From the NCBI GenBank assembly GCA_030043175.1, contig JASHYD010000014.1, positions 1 to 27,310 of the forward strand: 27,310 nt of DNA, given 5' to 3'. The stretch comes from Xanthobacteraceae bacterium. Its GTDB lineage: Bacteria > Pseudomonadota > Alphaproteobacteria > Rhizobiales > Xanthobacteraceae. The translations under genes were made by a program, and so were the position numbers. Within the stretch, counting starts at the first letter, position 1. Each line of letters opens with the position of its first letter. The notes below the pieces were generated by a model. That model saw only the letters and a program-made list of their open reading frames with translations. It was not told where the DNA came from and made no database searches. Positions 10,101-18,182 of the stretch are shown here, in pieces.

Positions 10101-10689
10101 TGGCGAGAACTGGGAGCCGTGGCGGTTTCCGACCATCGACAGCGCGATCAAGGAGGCGGTCGCTCGCGGCGTTGACCAGAACCCCGATGCTCGCGCCGTG
10201 CTGGCGAACATCCGCGATTTCACCATACTGCAACGGCTGTTTCGCGTAGCGTTCAAAGGCGACCTGGGCTTCGAGTTCCCGCTTGATGAACTGGTGAAAC
10301 TGCAAAGCGTAACCGCCCCGTTCGTCAAGACCGAATGGAGTCTGCGCTGGAACCCGACCCAGCCACTCATCGAGACCCTGAAACACGAGCATACGGGCCT
10401 CATCGCGATGCTCGAAATGATCGTTTCCGACCCGACGGCCGGCGAAACTTGCAAGGCGGTCGCACGTGCCTCCCTGCAAGCGGCAAAAGACGCGCCGTGG
10501 CCGGAAAAGGGAGAAGGCCTATGGTCCTCCGTCGGCGGCGTTGAAAATAGCTGCACGGGGACCGCGGCGGCCTCGCCGCTTGCCAATCGACTGGCGTTGT
10601 TGCGCCGATATGACCTTGTTGATGAGGCGATCCACATCGATCAGATGCGCCGATCGCCGCCGGTTCCGTTCAAGTGTTCGCCATTGTAG
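7138..10689 (+). CDS. Large multi-pass membrane protein of unknown family
   Basis: From the ATG at 7138 it is 1183 aa; a TTG three codons earlier (7129) is also possible and neither has a strong ribosome site. Hydrophobic segments lie near residues 8-29, 57-82, 112-132 and 347-382. Between the third and fourth is a long charged, probably coiled-coil stretch (about 140-335, rich in E, R, A and D). After the fourth comes a large soluble part of about 800 residues, split by a Pro/Gly-rich linker (about 650-695, SSGGGGGFGPNPPEPDG). The part after the linker contains scattered cysteines, so a periplasmic location is possible. I recognise no catalytic motif and no family. The gene converges on the DUF4062/NTPase gene, with 74 bases between their stops, so the two might work together, but convergent order is weak evidence. 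Confidence 0.85.
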   Translation: MQVGIDSHLFLLGLSITIAWFVVRFLLVPRTRRALATAGHHGLIGVGGRLGLLTTLQSILDAMLVAGLFVALFALALNGYLAGHADSTNDATIQRITAVRDGVEQTIDHLGQFSVPLWIGSLAVLGLIWLAASRSSSRRSWQAALTARRTAFHSEISDVRGDELLARAQGIDPAGVEALEERTQRLIDENDSRIRAKQTEPVAKFGENVVSLDDLRNIEQSARTQAANTADANISQEERDRLVQFADRLRGDIDGIEGQLGVALMTLKGTREVSLKVAKADPRAAMAAEERDSALRSLIVEMQLSTHNALSTSRSQREPELIREWVATGATSVATVRTTSALGRSARFVSLIIIFLSFVGLGVMGVGPAITAKAAAISLQLMGLTAAPDLAKAADQGAADAPQSDSQSQLASDEATVNYLRQSFRSAIARGFMDERAAYLTAQGRSEREVARERFEHATIEARQRVLQATARLAAPSLESGRPAQRFRFSEDFYPDTGGPGAVLDQAIDHRIEMFQQREGLWIALRTAAARPAPADLAGDAFLKTLFPNIDSGNFGIRLWAERASIDFALQTARNGRVPDKTYHAPPYQDGYDFLTARDRRLVADYQADAPQRMNRAVAAVHDGAIDPGSLHRDVPAALGRLVQSPYDDTFPPSSGGGGGFGPNPPEPDGLHPFTPPPNLGPGPNRPARPTRVASAIPSRSYARVRFSGRIGGVVIGIDPQPGGDELDIRRFEWQLTSNIVQLTLADGAGWQVKLGPYHAAIVHQALAYAADGRVVTATMPQPQASNDDEIKLDARRVVVHPALEDTAFACRAIEVDRFVDAFTIPDDKSSDALSERITDVRGAVDRLGTLLQVTAATPAWKRSEISDSRSFGRFVQPIARLAQTCGTDARCFPVDQYKTYGFRFGGASGFLACLAEKKEAGACFNSLDESRIETSWLVDSGVREAPFHLDRKFAFLTGENETADRLWPLDFMIQAVPQTFAEGDVRVGENWEPWRFPTIDSAIKEAVARGVDQNPDARAVLANIRDFTILQRLFRVAFKGDLGFEFPLDELVKLQSVTAPFVKTEWSLRWNPTQPLIETLKHEHTGLIAMLEMIVSDPTAGETCKAVARASLQAAKDAPWPEKGEGLWSSVGGVENSCTGTAAASPLANRLALLRRYDLVDEAIHIDQMRRSPPVPFKCSPL

Positions 10690-10716
10690 ATGAACAGGCA
10701 CCCAACAGGGGACTTG

Positions 10717-10741
10717 GGCGCCGGCTTTCCCGGCCAGCGCC
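10717..10741. terminator. Hairpin between convergent genes, possible bidirectional terminator
   Basis: GGCGC-C-GGC pairs with GCC-A-GCGCC around a 7-base loop, giving eight G-C-rich pairs with one C/A mismatch. It sits in the 74-base gap between stops at 10689 and 10764. No T-run follows on either strand, so it would be an atypical terminator. Confidence 0.4.
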
Positions 10742-10763
10742 CATAAGTCATTCATCGGTCCAT

Positions 10764-13502
10764 TCATTGACGCGTTCTTGCTGCGTGCCATTCTGAATCG
10801 CCGATTTCAAGTGCGGCGAGGAGGGCTTTCGCGCGGTTCACGTCGCATAGCCCCTCGCGGCAGCGATTGAGATACGCCGTCGTCAAATCGTAAGCGGCGG
10901 CCCAGTCAGCCTGCCGGCGTTCCACTTCGATCTGACGCTCGAAGGCGAGCGCCTCCAGCGGCGCAAACCGCGCCCGGAACGCGAGCTGCCGGCACTCGGC
11001 CGCAGCCCGCCGGGCGGAGCGGAACTTGTTGCGTTCAAGCTGCACGGCCGCGAGCCGCTCGAGCGACTGGCACAGCAGTCGCGCGTGTCCGAGCCGCCGT
11101 GCCGTCCGGCTCGCAGCATCGAATTGACCTGCCGCCGCCGGCCATTTGGCCCGCATCAAAAGCAGCTGGCCGCTGTGGATCTGCAGCTGGCCTTCCAGCA
11201 GGGGATCGGGCCAGCGACAAAGGCTTGATGTCAGCCGGTCAATGAGGGCTTTCTCCGTCCCGGCATCCAGCTCCCCGACGCCGTCCGCGCACGCGGCGAG
11301 CACCGTCAGTCCGATCGTGATGCGGGCCGATTCATCGGCACACACAGGCTCGTGTCCTCCGGCTAGCTGGTGGGCAAGTTGCAGGAAATAGTTCTGATCG
11401 CGCCTGAGGAACGCGACGAGGCTCGTCCGTTCGTCGGCATGCGCGTTTGCTGCTAGCGGCGTCTGGCTGTCGCACCGCTCAAGGAGCCGCAGCGCGGCGT
11501 CGGTGTCGCCGGCCCGCGCCGCCATCAGCCCGAGCTGATACGTCGTCTCGTCGACAAGCACCATGCTGGCGGGAGCGGCGAGCCTTGTCGGCCAGCCGGC
11601 GATGACCCGCCGCCGCGCTTGCGGTGTAAGGCGCATAAGCCAGCCCTCCGCGAAGGTAACACCGACGTTCATCAGCGCCTGAACGTTCACCGGATCGGAC
11701 AGAAGCGCTTCGAGCCCGCGCGCCGGATCGCGTAACTCGGCCAGCCGCGGCGCTTCCGTCCAGCGACGGACCGCCGACGCCTCCTGAAGCGCGACGCTCA
11801 ATCCGGTCGTGACACGCTCAACGTGGTCTGGGGCGGCGATGAAGTCACCATCGACCCAGGAAAGCAGCGGACCGCCGACGAGGTCCAGAAGAGCATCGCG
11901 CGCCACCAGCGACGACCCGAGACTGAGCCGGATTACCGACCACAGGTGCGGCGGTAGCGCGCCCGTCGCTGCCCCGGCGCCGGACTCCTGCGCCGCGGCG
12001 CCGGCGGTGGCGCGGATTTCCCATTCTTCCAGACCGTTCACGCTCACGCGGATCGCAAGCAGCGCATGTTTGACCGCGTCATGCCAGGGCGCCGGCATGA
12101 CGGACGTGAGGCCGGCAATGACCTCGTCCGCCATCGCCGCGCCGGAGACGCACGCGACCAGTTCCTTCAGGCGCTTGTCGAGCGTCTCAAAGACGCCGTG
12201 GCGTCGCAATTCGTCGAGCGCGAGGATCAGGCTGGAAAGATTTGTGCTCCAGGGCGCGGATGAGAGAACGCCCTTCTGCTGGGGCGTGAGGTATTTGCCG
12301 AAAAGCTGGAGATATTTCTCCGCAAATGTCGTGGCTTCATCTGGGCTGACGCACCCGACCGTGTGCGTGCTCCAGCCCATGTCGGCCGCCTGCGCTTGCA
12401 GCCGTTCGCTGCGGGTGATGAGCGCAAGACTGCATCCGCGAGGCAGGGCGGTCGGAATCCAGGCGAGGTCGGCGCGGGCTTGGTCCGCCACGTCGTCCTC
12501 ATAGTGATCGAGCACGATGCGCCGCGCCGCAGGCTGCCGCGACATCAGGCTCAGCAGGGCCGATGTTAGACGGTCCGCCGTCCCGTCGCCGCTGATGAAC
12601 GTCCCGGTGGGATTGATGCTCGGGGGCGCATCCGGCGCCCGCAGCGCGCGGGGCAGGCCACCATCGCCTAAACGCCGCCCATCGATATACAGCCCACGGG
12701 GATCTTCGCTGATCCAATGCCGCGCCAGCCAGCTCGATCCGATACCGCGCTCGGCGGTGACGAGCGTCGGACGTCGCGCGGCGGTGGCGCGGCGCAGCCT
12801 ATCGATGTCGCGCGATCGCGGAATCTCGGGAAGGCCGGCCGCGACTGGCTCCGGGCGGGCAACGGCAGCCTCCGCGGTAAGAATGCGATTGAGTTCGTCA
12901 TCGACCTGGCGCTCGAACTCCTCGAAGCTGTCGTATTCGATCACCTGAATACCCGGCGCCGATAGCGCCCACCGTCGCAATGCCTCGCTCGCCGTCCATT
13001 CCGCTTGATCACGATCGACCGTGGCGGACAGGCGGTCGGAGCGGAGCATAATCGTAAACCGGCGCCTCGCATCGCTCTGCGCCAGATGCACGGCGTAGCG
13101 CATCTCGATTTCGGTCATGCTAGCTTTTGCCGGCATCGCTGCGGCAAATCCAGTATCGAAACGCTGAAGGACGTCACGGGGCGGAGACCAACCCACCCGC
13201 CGTCCCAACATTCCGAGAAACAGAGGGTGACAGTTCGCAATCTCGCGCAGGCAAACGACCAGCGCCCCTCCGTCACGCGCCATGAAATCATTGACGCCCC
13301 ACCGCAGATCGACCTCCTGCAGCGCGGCCCCCAACGCAGCGAGCGCAGCGCGCTGGCGCGGAAGCACCAGACGCGAAAGAATGTCGCGCTCTTTTTGCAT
13401 GTCGCGGAAGGTTGAGGAGATGAACAACCGGAGCAATCGCACGGGCGCCTCTCTCGGGACGGTGCAAAGCGGCTGGCGGACAGGCGCAACGTCATATGTC
13501 AC
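10764..13502 (-). CDS. DUF4062 + STAND-like NTPase protein with degenerate P-loop
   Basis: The protein is 912 aa. The start is GTG at 13502 with GGAG 5 bases upstream; the first in-frame ATG would cut into the DUF4062 domain. Residues 24-140 match DUF4062: LRLFISSTFRDMQKERDIL (24-42), EVDLRWGV (63-70), HPLFLGMLGRRVGW (92-105) and SMTEIEMRYAV (128-138). This module also precedes NACHT-type NTPases in animal TEP1/NPHP3/NWD1-like proteins. An NTPase-like region follows: TLVTAERGIGSSWLA (246-260) at the Walker A place, RRIVLDHYEDD (327-337) like Walker B, and LALITRSERL (359-368) like the STAND 'TSR' sensor. The Walker A lysine is replaced by serine (Ser256). The C-terminal half is Ala/Leu/Arg-rich and helical, probably TPR-like. 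STAND proteins are usually ligand-triggered switches in immunity or signalling. The trigger here is unknown. Confidence 0.85.
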   Translation of the reverse strand: MTYDVAPVRQPLCTVPREAPVRLLRLFISSTFRDMQKERDILSRLVLPRQRAALAALGAALQEVDLRWGVNDFMARDGGALVVCLREIANCHPLFLGMLGRRVGWSPPRDVLQRFDTGFAAAMPAKASMTEIEMRYAVHLAQSDARRRFTIMLRSDRLSATVDRDQAEWTASEALRRWALSAPGIQVIEYDSFEEFERQVDDELNRILTAEAAVARPEPVAAGLPEIPRSRDIDRLRRATAARRPTLVTAERGIGSSWLARHWISEDPRGLYIDGRRLGDGGLPRALRAPDAPPSINPTGTFISGDGTADRLTSALLSLMSRQPAARRIVLDHYEDDVADQARADLAWIPTALPRGCSLALITRSERLQAQAADMGWSTHTVGCVSPDEATTFAEKYLQLFGKYLTPQQKGVLSSAPWSTNLSSLILALDELRRHGVFETLDKRLKELVACVSGAAMADEVIAGLTSVMPAPWHDAVKHALLAIRVSVNGLEEWEIRATAGAAAQESGAGAATGALPPHLWSVIRLSLGSSLVARDALLDLVGGPLLSWVDGDFIAAPDHVERVTTGLSVALQEASAVRRWTEAPRLAELRDPARGLEALLSDPVNVQALMNVGVTFAEGWLMRLTPQARRRVIAGWPTRLAAPASMVLVDETTYQLGLMAARAGDTDAALRLLERCDSQTPLAANAHADERTSLVAFLRRDQNYFLQLAHQLAGGHEPVCADESARITIGLTVLAACADGVGELDAGTEKALIDRLTSSLCRWPDPLLEGQLQIHSGQLLLMRAKWPAAAGQFDAASRTARRLGHARLLCQSLERLAAVQLERNKFRSARRAAAECRQLAFRARFAPLEALAFERQIEVERRQADWAAAYDLTTAYLNRCREGLCDVNRAKALLAALEIGDSEWHAARTRQ

Positions 13503-13789
13503 GCCTGCTCCGGCTCACGTCGGCATTTATATTTAAAGCAAGCGAGATCGCAAACATCTGATTTTCGCGGCGCGCAGCAAGATGTTTCGCTATGGCCGGC
13601 ATTCTGTTCCTGCCGGTCGCGCGCTAGAGTAGTGCTACCCTGCCCGACCGACCACGGGGAATTGGCGACCAGGCGCAAGAGCTTCTGATGCTGCATCGAA
13701 ACGCGTCTCATCGTCACCACCGCCATCGGCTCCGCGCTGCGCCGGGCCCTCTGTCGCCAGCAGAGCCATTGTCGTCTCTCCTGACTGTT

Positions 13790-13816
13790 CATCGAAGCCC
13801 CCATGGGGCTTCGATG
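13790..13816. repeat. Perfect 12-bp inverted repeat with 3-base loop
   Basis: CATCGAAGCCCC (13790-13801) and GGGGCTTCGATG (13805-13816) are exact reverse complements separated by CAT. No T-run follows on either strand. It lies about 290 bases upstream of the leftward GTG start at 13502 and far from any gene end. It could be a terminator relic, a REP-like or transposon-related palindrome, or a protein-binding site. Confidence 0.7.
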
Positions 13817-14834
13817 GCGGTCTTCAGGCGACGGACGGCCGACCTGCACCCGCAGGCGAGTGCCGGGACCGTCGACCGAGCCGAAGATTTCACGGCTCTA
13901 TGTTGTTTGCCCGCGGTGCTGCTGCTCTTTTGCCGAACGCTGATGGCCCCTCGCACGGGGAAGCCGCTCGTGTCGAGGTTCGGCCCCAGCGCGGCCAAAG
14001 GAGATCTGGCCGATTCTGGCTACTTTCCGGAGCTGGATACGCGAACAAACGCGGCGTCGCCGACTCGGCACTTAATAGATGCCAATGATTTTGACTGATC
14101 TTTCGGCGGTGCCCGGAGATGATCCCACCGTCTACATAGCAGCGGCGATCCGCGGTTTCGTACTTGATCGGGCAAGGGCGCATGGGCGCGGCCGCGCCAA
14201 ATGCATTACCGTCGTAGGATGGCGGGTCGGAGCCTTTCTTGCCTCGCGAGGAATGCGCTTGCACAGGGGAAAAAAGTCGACGAACCGCCATTGCGGGAAG
14301 GTGATCGAGGCACAGCCGACCCTCGGCCAGCTCAGCCCATCCGGAGGCTGCGTGGACGCCCCGCGGACAGACCGCTATGAGACGTGACGACCGTTGGCCC
14401 CCTTTCGGCAAGAGATCGACAACGCTTCGCGCGCAATCAAGTCCGTGTTCGCATCGACGGCGGCAAAACGGCGGCATGGACGACGGGCTCCCGCTGCAGT
14501 ATCGCTGCAACATCGAATTCGAGCTACATGGAGCGGATGGTCGAAAGCGAGCCGCGAAGGCCTTCTTTGATCTCAAGGCCACGACCCCGCTTCGCGGCGA
14601 CAATGCTCTCGCTGGTCGCGGTCGAAGGCGGTTAGACGATTTTATCCGATCGCTCCAGCGGTACGGCTGAGTTGAATTAACAGTGGCTGCGGTATCAACG
14701 AACGAGACCGCTCAGATATGATGCGCCGCGATGATTGCTGACAGTGGATGGGAAGCACCATCCTCTCATGATCCCCTGCCTGATTGACACAACATAGATT
14801 GGGCCGTACCCGAGGGTATCAGAATGAAATGCTG

Positions 14835-14849
14835 TTCCATCTCTTGGAA
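14835..14849. promoter_or_regulatory. Operator-like inverted repeat upstream of the FAD dehydrogenase gene
   Basis: TTCCA-TCTCT-TGGAA, a perfect 5-bp inverted repeat with a 5-base spacer, ends 23 bases before the ATG at 14873. The same repeat with nearly the same spacer occurs at 20915-20929 in the divergent promoter of the transporter and lyase genes. It is nested inside a longer palindrome, CCCGAGGG (14809-14816) with CCCTCGGG (14853-14860). A site this close to the start codon would suit a repressor. Confidence 0.6.
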
Positions 14850-14872
14850 TAGCCCTCGGGCAGGATGCTGAT

Positions 14873-16360
14873 ATGCCAAGCTTCGACGTCGTCGTTGTCG
14901 GTGGCGGTAACGCTGCGCTCTGCGCCGCGCTTGCAGCCGCTGAGAAAGGTGCAAGCGTCGCGTTGATGGAGCGCGCGCCGGAAGAAAAGCGTGGTGGCAA
15001 TTCGCGCTTCACCGGCGGGGGCTTTCGGATGGTCCACCAAGGCGTGCGGGACATCAAACGGATTGTGCCGGACCTCAGCGACTCTGATATCGCCCGCACC
15101 GATTTCGGTGAATACAGCCGGCAGACCTATCTCGACGATCTCGGGCGCGTGACGCAATACTTCATCGATCCCGATCTCGCCGAAACGCTGGTCGACAATT
15201 CGACGGACACCGTGCACTGGCTGATGGGCCGCGGCGTCAAGTTCCTGCCGAATTACGGGCGGCAGGCGTACAACCACGAGGGTCGATTCAAGTTCTTCGG
15301 CGGCGTGGTGATTTACGCCAATGGAGGGGGCGCCGGGCTCGTCGAGTCCGAGTATAAAGCGGCGGTCAAGGGTGGCATTTCGATCCGTTACGGCGCTCGC
15401 GCTGCCGCGCTCTTGCGCGGCAGGACAGGTATCGAAGGACTGCGGGTGCTGGTCGACGGCGTTGAGGAGACGACCTCTGCGAAGGCCGTCGTACTGGCCT
15501 GCGGTGGCTTCGAATCCAATCGCGAAATGCGCGCTCGCTATCTCGGGCCCGGGTGGGACATGGCGAAGGTTCGCGGCACGCGCTACAATACCGGTGACGG
15601 CATCCGCATGGCGCTCGACGTCGGTGCGCAATCCTACGGCCAGTGGTCAGGGGCGCACGCGGTGGCATGGGAGCGTTATGCCAGCGATTACGGTGATGTC
15701 GACGGACAGCACAGCGCTGGCTATCGCCACTCCTACCCGTTCGGTCTGATGGTGAACGCCAACGGCGAGCGCTTCGTCGACGAGGGCGCCGACTTTCGGA
15801 ATTATACCTACGCCAAATATGGCCGCGCAGTATTGGCTCAACCTGGCGGCTATGCGTGGCAAGTGTTCGATTCGCAAGCGCTTCCGCTACTGCGCGATGA
15901 GTACAAAATGCGCGGCGCAACGAAGGTGCGCGCCGACACTTTGGAGGAACTGGTCGAGAAGATGCAGGACGTTAATCCAGCAGGGTTCCTCAAAACCATC
16001 CGCGACTACAACGCCGCGGTGAAACGCGACACCAAGTTTGATCCCAACATCAAAGACGGCAAGTCGACGATCGGACTGGCACTCAACAAAAGCAACTGGG
16101 CCAACACTCTGGAGAAGGCGCCGTTCGAGGCCTATTCGGTCGGTTGCGGAATTACCTTCACCTTCGGTGGCCTCAAGATCGATCCGTCGTCGCGCGTGCT
16201 CGACATCGAGGATACGCCGATCCCCGGTCTCTTTGCGGCGGGCGAACTCGTCGGCGGGCTGTTCTACTTCAATTATCCGGGCAGCGCCGGATTGATGGCA
16301 GGCGCCGTGTTCGGGCGAATCGCGGGACGCGGCGCCGGCGAATTCGCCCTGGCTCGCTAA
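14873..16360 (+). CDS. tcuA: FAD-dependent tricarballylate dehydrogenase-like protein (TcuA family)
   Basis: The protein is 495 aa. The ATG at 14873 has AGGA about 9 bases upstream. It belongs to the fumarate reductase/succinate dehydrogenase flavoprotein superfamily. The dinucleotide-binding motif VGGGNAA is at 9-15, the second-strand acid at E33, and the GGNSRFTGGG loop at 41-50 is typical of TcuA. The C-terminal flavin-contact block runs from GLFAAGELVGG to YFNYPGSAGLMAGAVFG. TcuA oxidises tricarballylate to cis-aconitate. The electron-transfer partner TcuB and the transporter TcuC are not in this window, and an ABC transporter is next door instead, so the true substrate may be a related di- or tricarboxylate. 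The gene is alone on the plus strand and converges with the hydratase genes 22 bases away. Confidence 0.85.
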   Translation: MPSFDVVVVGGGNAALCAALAAAEKGASVALMERAPEEKRGGNSRFTGGGFRMVHQGVRDIKRIVPDLSDSDIARTDFGEYSRQTYLDDLGRVTQYFIDPDLAETLVDNSTDTVHWLMGRGVKFLPNYGRQAYNHEGRFKFFGGVVIYANGGGAGLVESEYKAAVKGGISIRYGARAAALLRGRTGIEGLRVLVDGVEETTSAKAVVLACGGFESNREMRARYLGPGWDMAKVRGTRYNTGDGIRMALDVGAQSYGQWSGAHAVAWERYASDYGDVDGQHSAGYRHSYPFGLMVNANGERFVDEGADFRNYTYAKYGRAVLAQPGGYAWQVFDSQALPLLRDEYKMRGATKVRADTLEELVEKMQDVNPAGFLKTIRDYNAAVKRDTKFDPNIKDGKSTIGLALNKSNWANTLEKAPFEAYSVGCGITFTFGGLKIDPSSRVLDIEDTPIPGLFAAGELVGGLFYFNYPGSAGLMAGAVFGRIAGRGAGEFALAR

Positions 16361-16382
16361 GTCAGATTTCGGTAATGCATCA

Positions 16383-16913
16383 TCAACGCCCGCGGTCTGC
16401 CGCAACGGCCGCGCGCCGCTCTTCCAATACGCGCCTCGTATAGTTGGCAATGCCGCCATCCGCGATCAACCTGAGCGACTCGGACGCCATCGGCGGCAAT
16501 TGCGTTAGATAGCCGGTGCGCAGGTTGTGCAGCGTGCTGCTCGCGAGGTCAATCTCGACCTCGTCGCCTTGCGTGATCTGCTCATCGATCCGTGGCGATG
16601 TCACGATCGGCAGGCCGACATTGATGGCGTTGCGCATGAACAACCGGCCGAAACTCGGCGCCACGACCGCGGCGATGCCCGCCTCCTTCATTGCGGCCGC
16701 CGCTTCCTCGCGGCTTGAACCGCAGCCGAAATTCGGGCCGCCGACGATGATGTCGCCGCGAGCGACCTTGCTGGGAAAATCCGCGTCGATGCCGACCATG
16801 AGATGGCTCGCCATCTCACCGGCCTCGTAGGTCGGCCGAAACCACTTCTTGGGAAAGATGAGGTCGGTGTTGACGTTGCGGCCGAAGGTCCAGGCCCTGC
16901 CCTTGATGAACAT
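16383..16913 (-). CDS. Aconitase-family hydratase small subunit (LeuD-type)
   Basis: The protein is 176 aa, the usual size for LeuD/DmdB/HacB small subunits. N-terminal motif FGRNVNTDLIFP (residues 10-21) and the substrate loop GPNFGCGSSREEA (about 59-71) are diagnostic. It forms the swivelling domain that completes the active site of the large subunit encoded just upstream. It is the last gene of the leftward operon, with 9 bases between the large-subunit stop and its ATG. The family includes isopropylmalate isomerase, homoaconitase and 2,3-dimethylmaleate hydratase. The catabolic setting, with no leucine genes nearby, argues against leucine synthesis, so leuD is not assigned. Confidence 0.9.
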   Translation of the reverse strand: MFIKGRAWTFGRNVNTDLIFPKKWFRPTYEAGEMASHLMVGIDADFPSKVARGDIIVGGPNFGCGSSREEAAAAMKEAGIAAVVAPSFGRLFMRNAINVGLPIVTSPRIDEQITQGDEVEIDLASSTLHNLRTGYLTQLPPMASESLRLIADGGIANYTRRVLEERRAAVAADRGR

Positions 16914-16922
16914 GGCGCGCCT

Positions 16923-18182
16923 TTAGTAACTGAACGTTTGCGCCGGCGAGACGATGCGGCCGGCGATCGCCGACGCCGCGACCGTCGCCGACGACGCGAC
17001 GTAAGCGTTGGCCTCAGGGCTGCCGAAGCGCCCCTTGAAGTTGCGGCTGGCGTTGGTGATGGCATTTTCCGCCGGCGCCAGCATGCCCTGGTGGCATCCC
17101 GAACAAGGTCCGCAGCCCGGCACCCCGATGGTGGCGCCGGCCTCGACCATGATGTCGAGGAGGCCCTCGCGCATCGCCTGCTGGTAGGTCTCGCGCGAGC
17201 CCGGATTGACCATCATGCGCGTGTGCGGCGCCAGCCCGCGTCCCTTCATGATCGCGGCGGCGATGCGGAAATCGTCGATGCGCCCGCCCGTGCAGGTGCC
17301 GAAGATCGCCTCGTCGATCCGCACGCCGTTGAGATCTGCGGCCTTGCGAATGGTGGAGAGATCGTGCGGAATCGCGACGAGGGGCTCGATCTCGGATACG
17401 TCGAGATCGACGATACAGCTCAAGTCGCCCTCGCTGTCGGTCGTCTCGGCCGTCCATGTGCGGCCCGGCGCGCGCCGCGCGACCCAGTCAGCCGTCGTCG
17501 CGTCGGGCTGGATGTATCCGGTCTTGGCGCCGAAATCGATCACCATGTTGCAGAGCACGAACCGCTCCGCCATCGGCATCCGCGCCACCAAGGGACCTGC
17601 GAACTCAACACCGAGATAGGGCGCCGCGTCCTCGCCATAGAGCTGCGCGATGCGCAGCGCAATGTCCTTGGCACAGACACCGGGCTTGAATCCACCGACA
17701 AGATCGAAGCGGATCACCTCGGGCACCTTGAGCCAGTTGTACCCGAGCGCCAGATACGAGGCGATGTCGGAGTGCCCCATCCCGGTCGCCACACACCCTA
17801 GCGCGCTGTTGGTGACGGTGTGCGAATCGGTCCCAAAAATCAGGGCGCCGGGAAATGCGTAGCCCTTCTCCGGGAAGATCACATGGCCGATGCCCTCGCC
17901 GGCGTGGAACTTGGTGATGCCCTGCTTCGCGATCCATTCGCGCGTCCGTTTCTGTGACGCCGAATCCTGCGGCCGGATCGGCGGATAGTGATGATCGAAC
18001 ACCACGATGACGTTGTCGGGCGCGAACACCTTCTCGCCGCCCATCTTGCGCATGAGGTCGGCGGCGCGCGCAGCGCCGCGGTCGTTGAGCATGACGCAGT
18101 CGGGCACGACGTTGACGATCTCGCCGACCTCGACGCTCTTGCGACCGGCGTGGCGCGCGATGATCTTCGAAATAGCGTGCAT
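16923..18182 (-). CDS. Aconitase-family hydratase large subunit (LeuC-type, Fe-S)
   Basis: The protein is 419 aa, the normal length for the archaeal-type LeuC/HacA/DmdA group. The frame stays open to 18629, but the extra part is the antisense-frame shadow of the permease gene; the ATG at 18182 overlaps the permease stop in TAATG. Substrate and cluster motifs are visible: FGTDSHT (116-122), GTCTGGR (295-301, Cys297) and PGCGPCSGC (355-363, Cys357 and Cys360, with an extra Cys363), giving the three ligands of a [4Fe-4S] cluster. It should hydrate or isomerise an unsaturated dicarboxylate or tricarboxylate together with the small subunit. In this cluster it would follow desaturation by the TcuA-like enzyme. 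Confidence 0.9.
   Translation of the reverse strand: MHAISKIIARHAGRKSVEVGEIVNVVPDCVMLNDRGAARAADLMRKMGGEKVFAPDNVIVVFDHHYPPIRPQDSASQKRTREWIAKQGITKFHAGEGIGHVIFPEKGYAFPGALIFGTDSHTVTNSALGCVATGMGHSDIASYLALGYNWLKVPEVIRFDLVGGFKPGVCAKDIALRIAQLYGEDAAPYLGVEFAGPLVARMPMAERFVLCNMVIDFGAKTGYIQPDATTADWVARRAPGRTWTAETTDSEGDLSCIVDLDVSEIEPLVAIPHDLSTIRKAADLNGVRIDEAIFGTCTGGRIDDFRIAAAIMKGRGLAPHTRMMVNPGSRETYQQAMREGLLDIMVEAGATIGVPGCGPCSGCHQGMLAPAENAITNASRNFKGRFGSPEANAYVASSATVAASAIAGRIVSPAQTFSY

Larger units (their letters stand above)
13503..14872. other. Long region without a supported gene
   Basis: Many overlapping frames exist on both strands (the longest, on the minus strand, covers 13890-14603), but they are rich in Arg, Ser, Pro and Cys, share no family motif and lack ribosome sites; I read them as GC-driven noise or decayed DNA. 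The region includes the hairpin at 13790-13816 and, at its right end, the operator-like repeat in front of the FAD dehydrogenase gene. A TTGACA at 14784-14789 could be a -35 box for that gene, but no good -10 follows. Confidence 0.45.

Noticed and set aside
13890..14603. 237-codon minus-strand open frame
   Set aside because: Rich in Arg, Ser, Pro and Cys, no ribosome site, no domain and overlapped by several equal frames on the other strand; typical GC-driven noise.
16803..17801. 332-codon plus-strand open frame
   Set aside because: Lies antisense to the well-supported hydratase large-subunit gene and has no motif.
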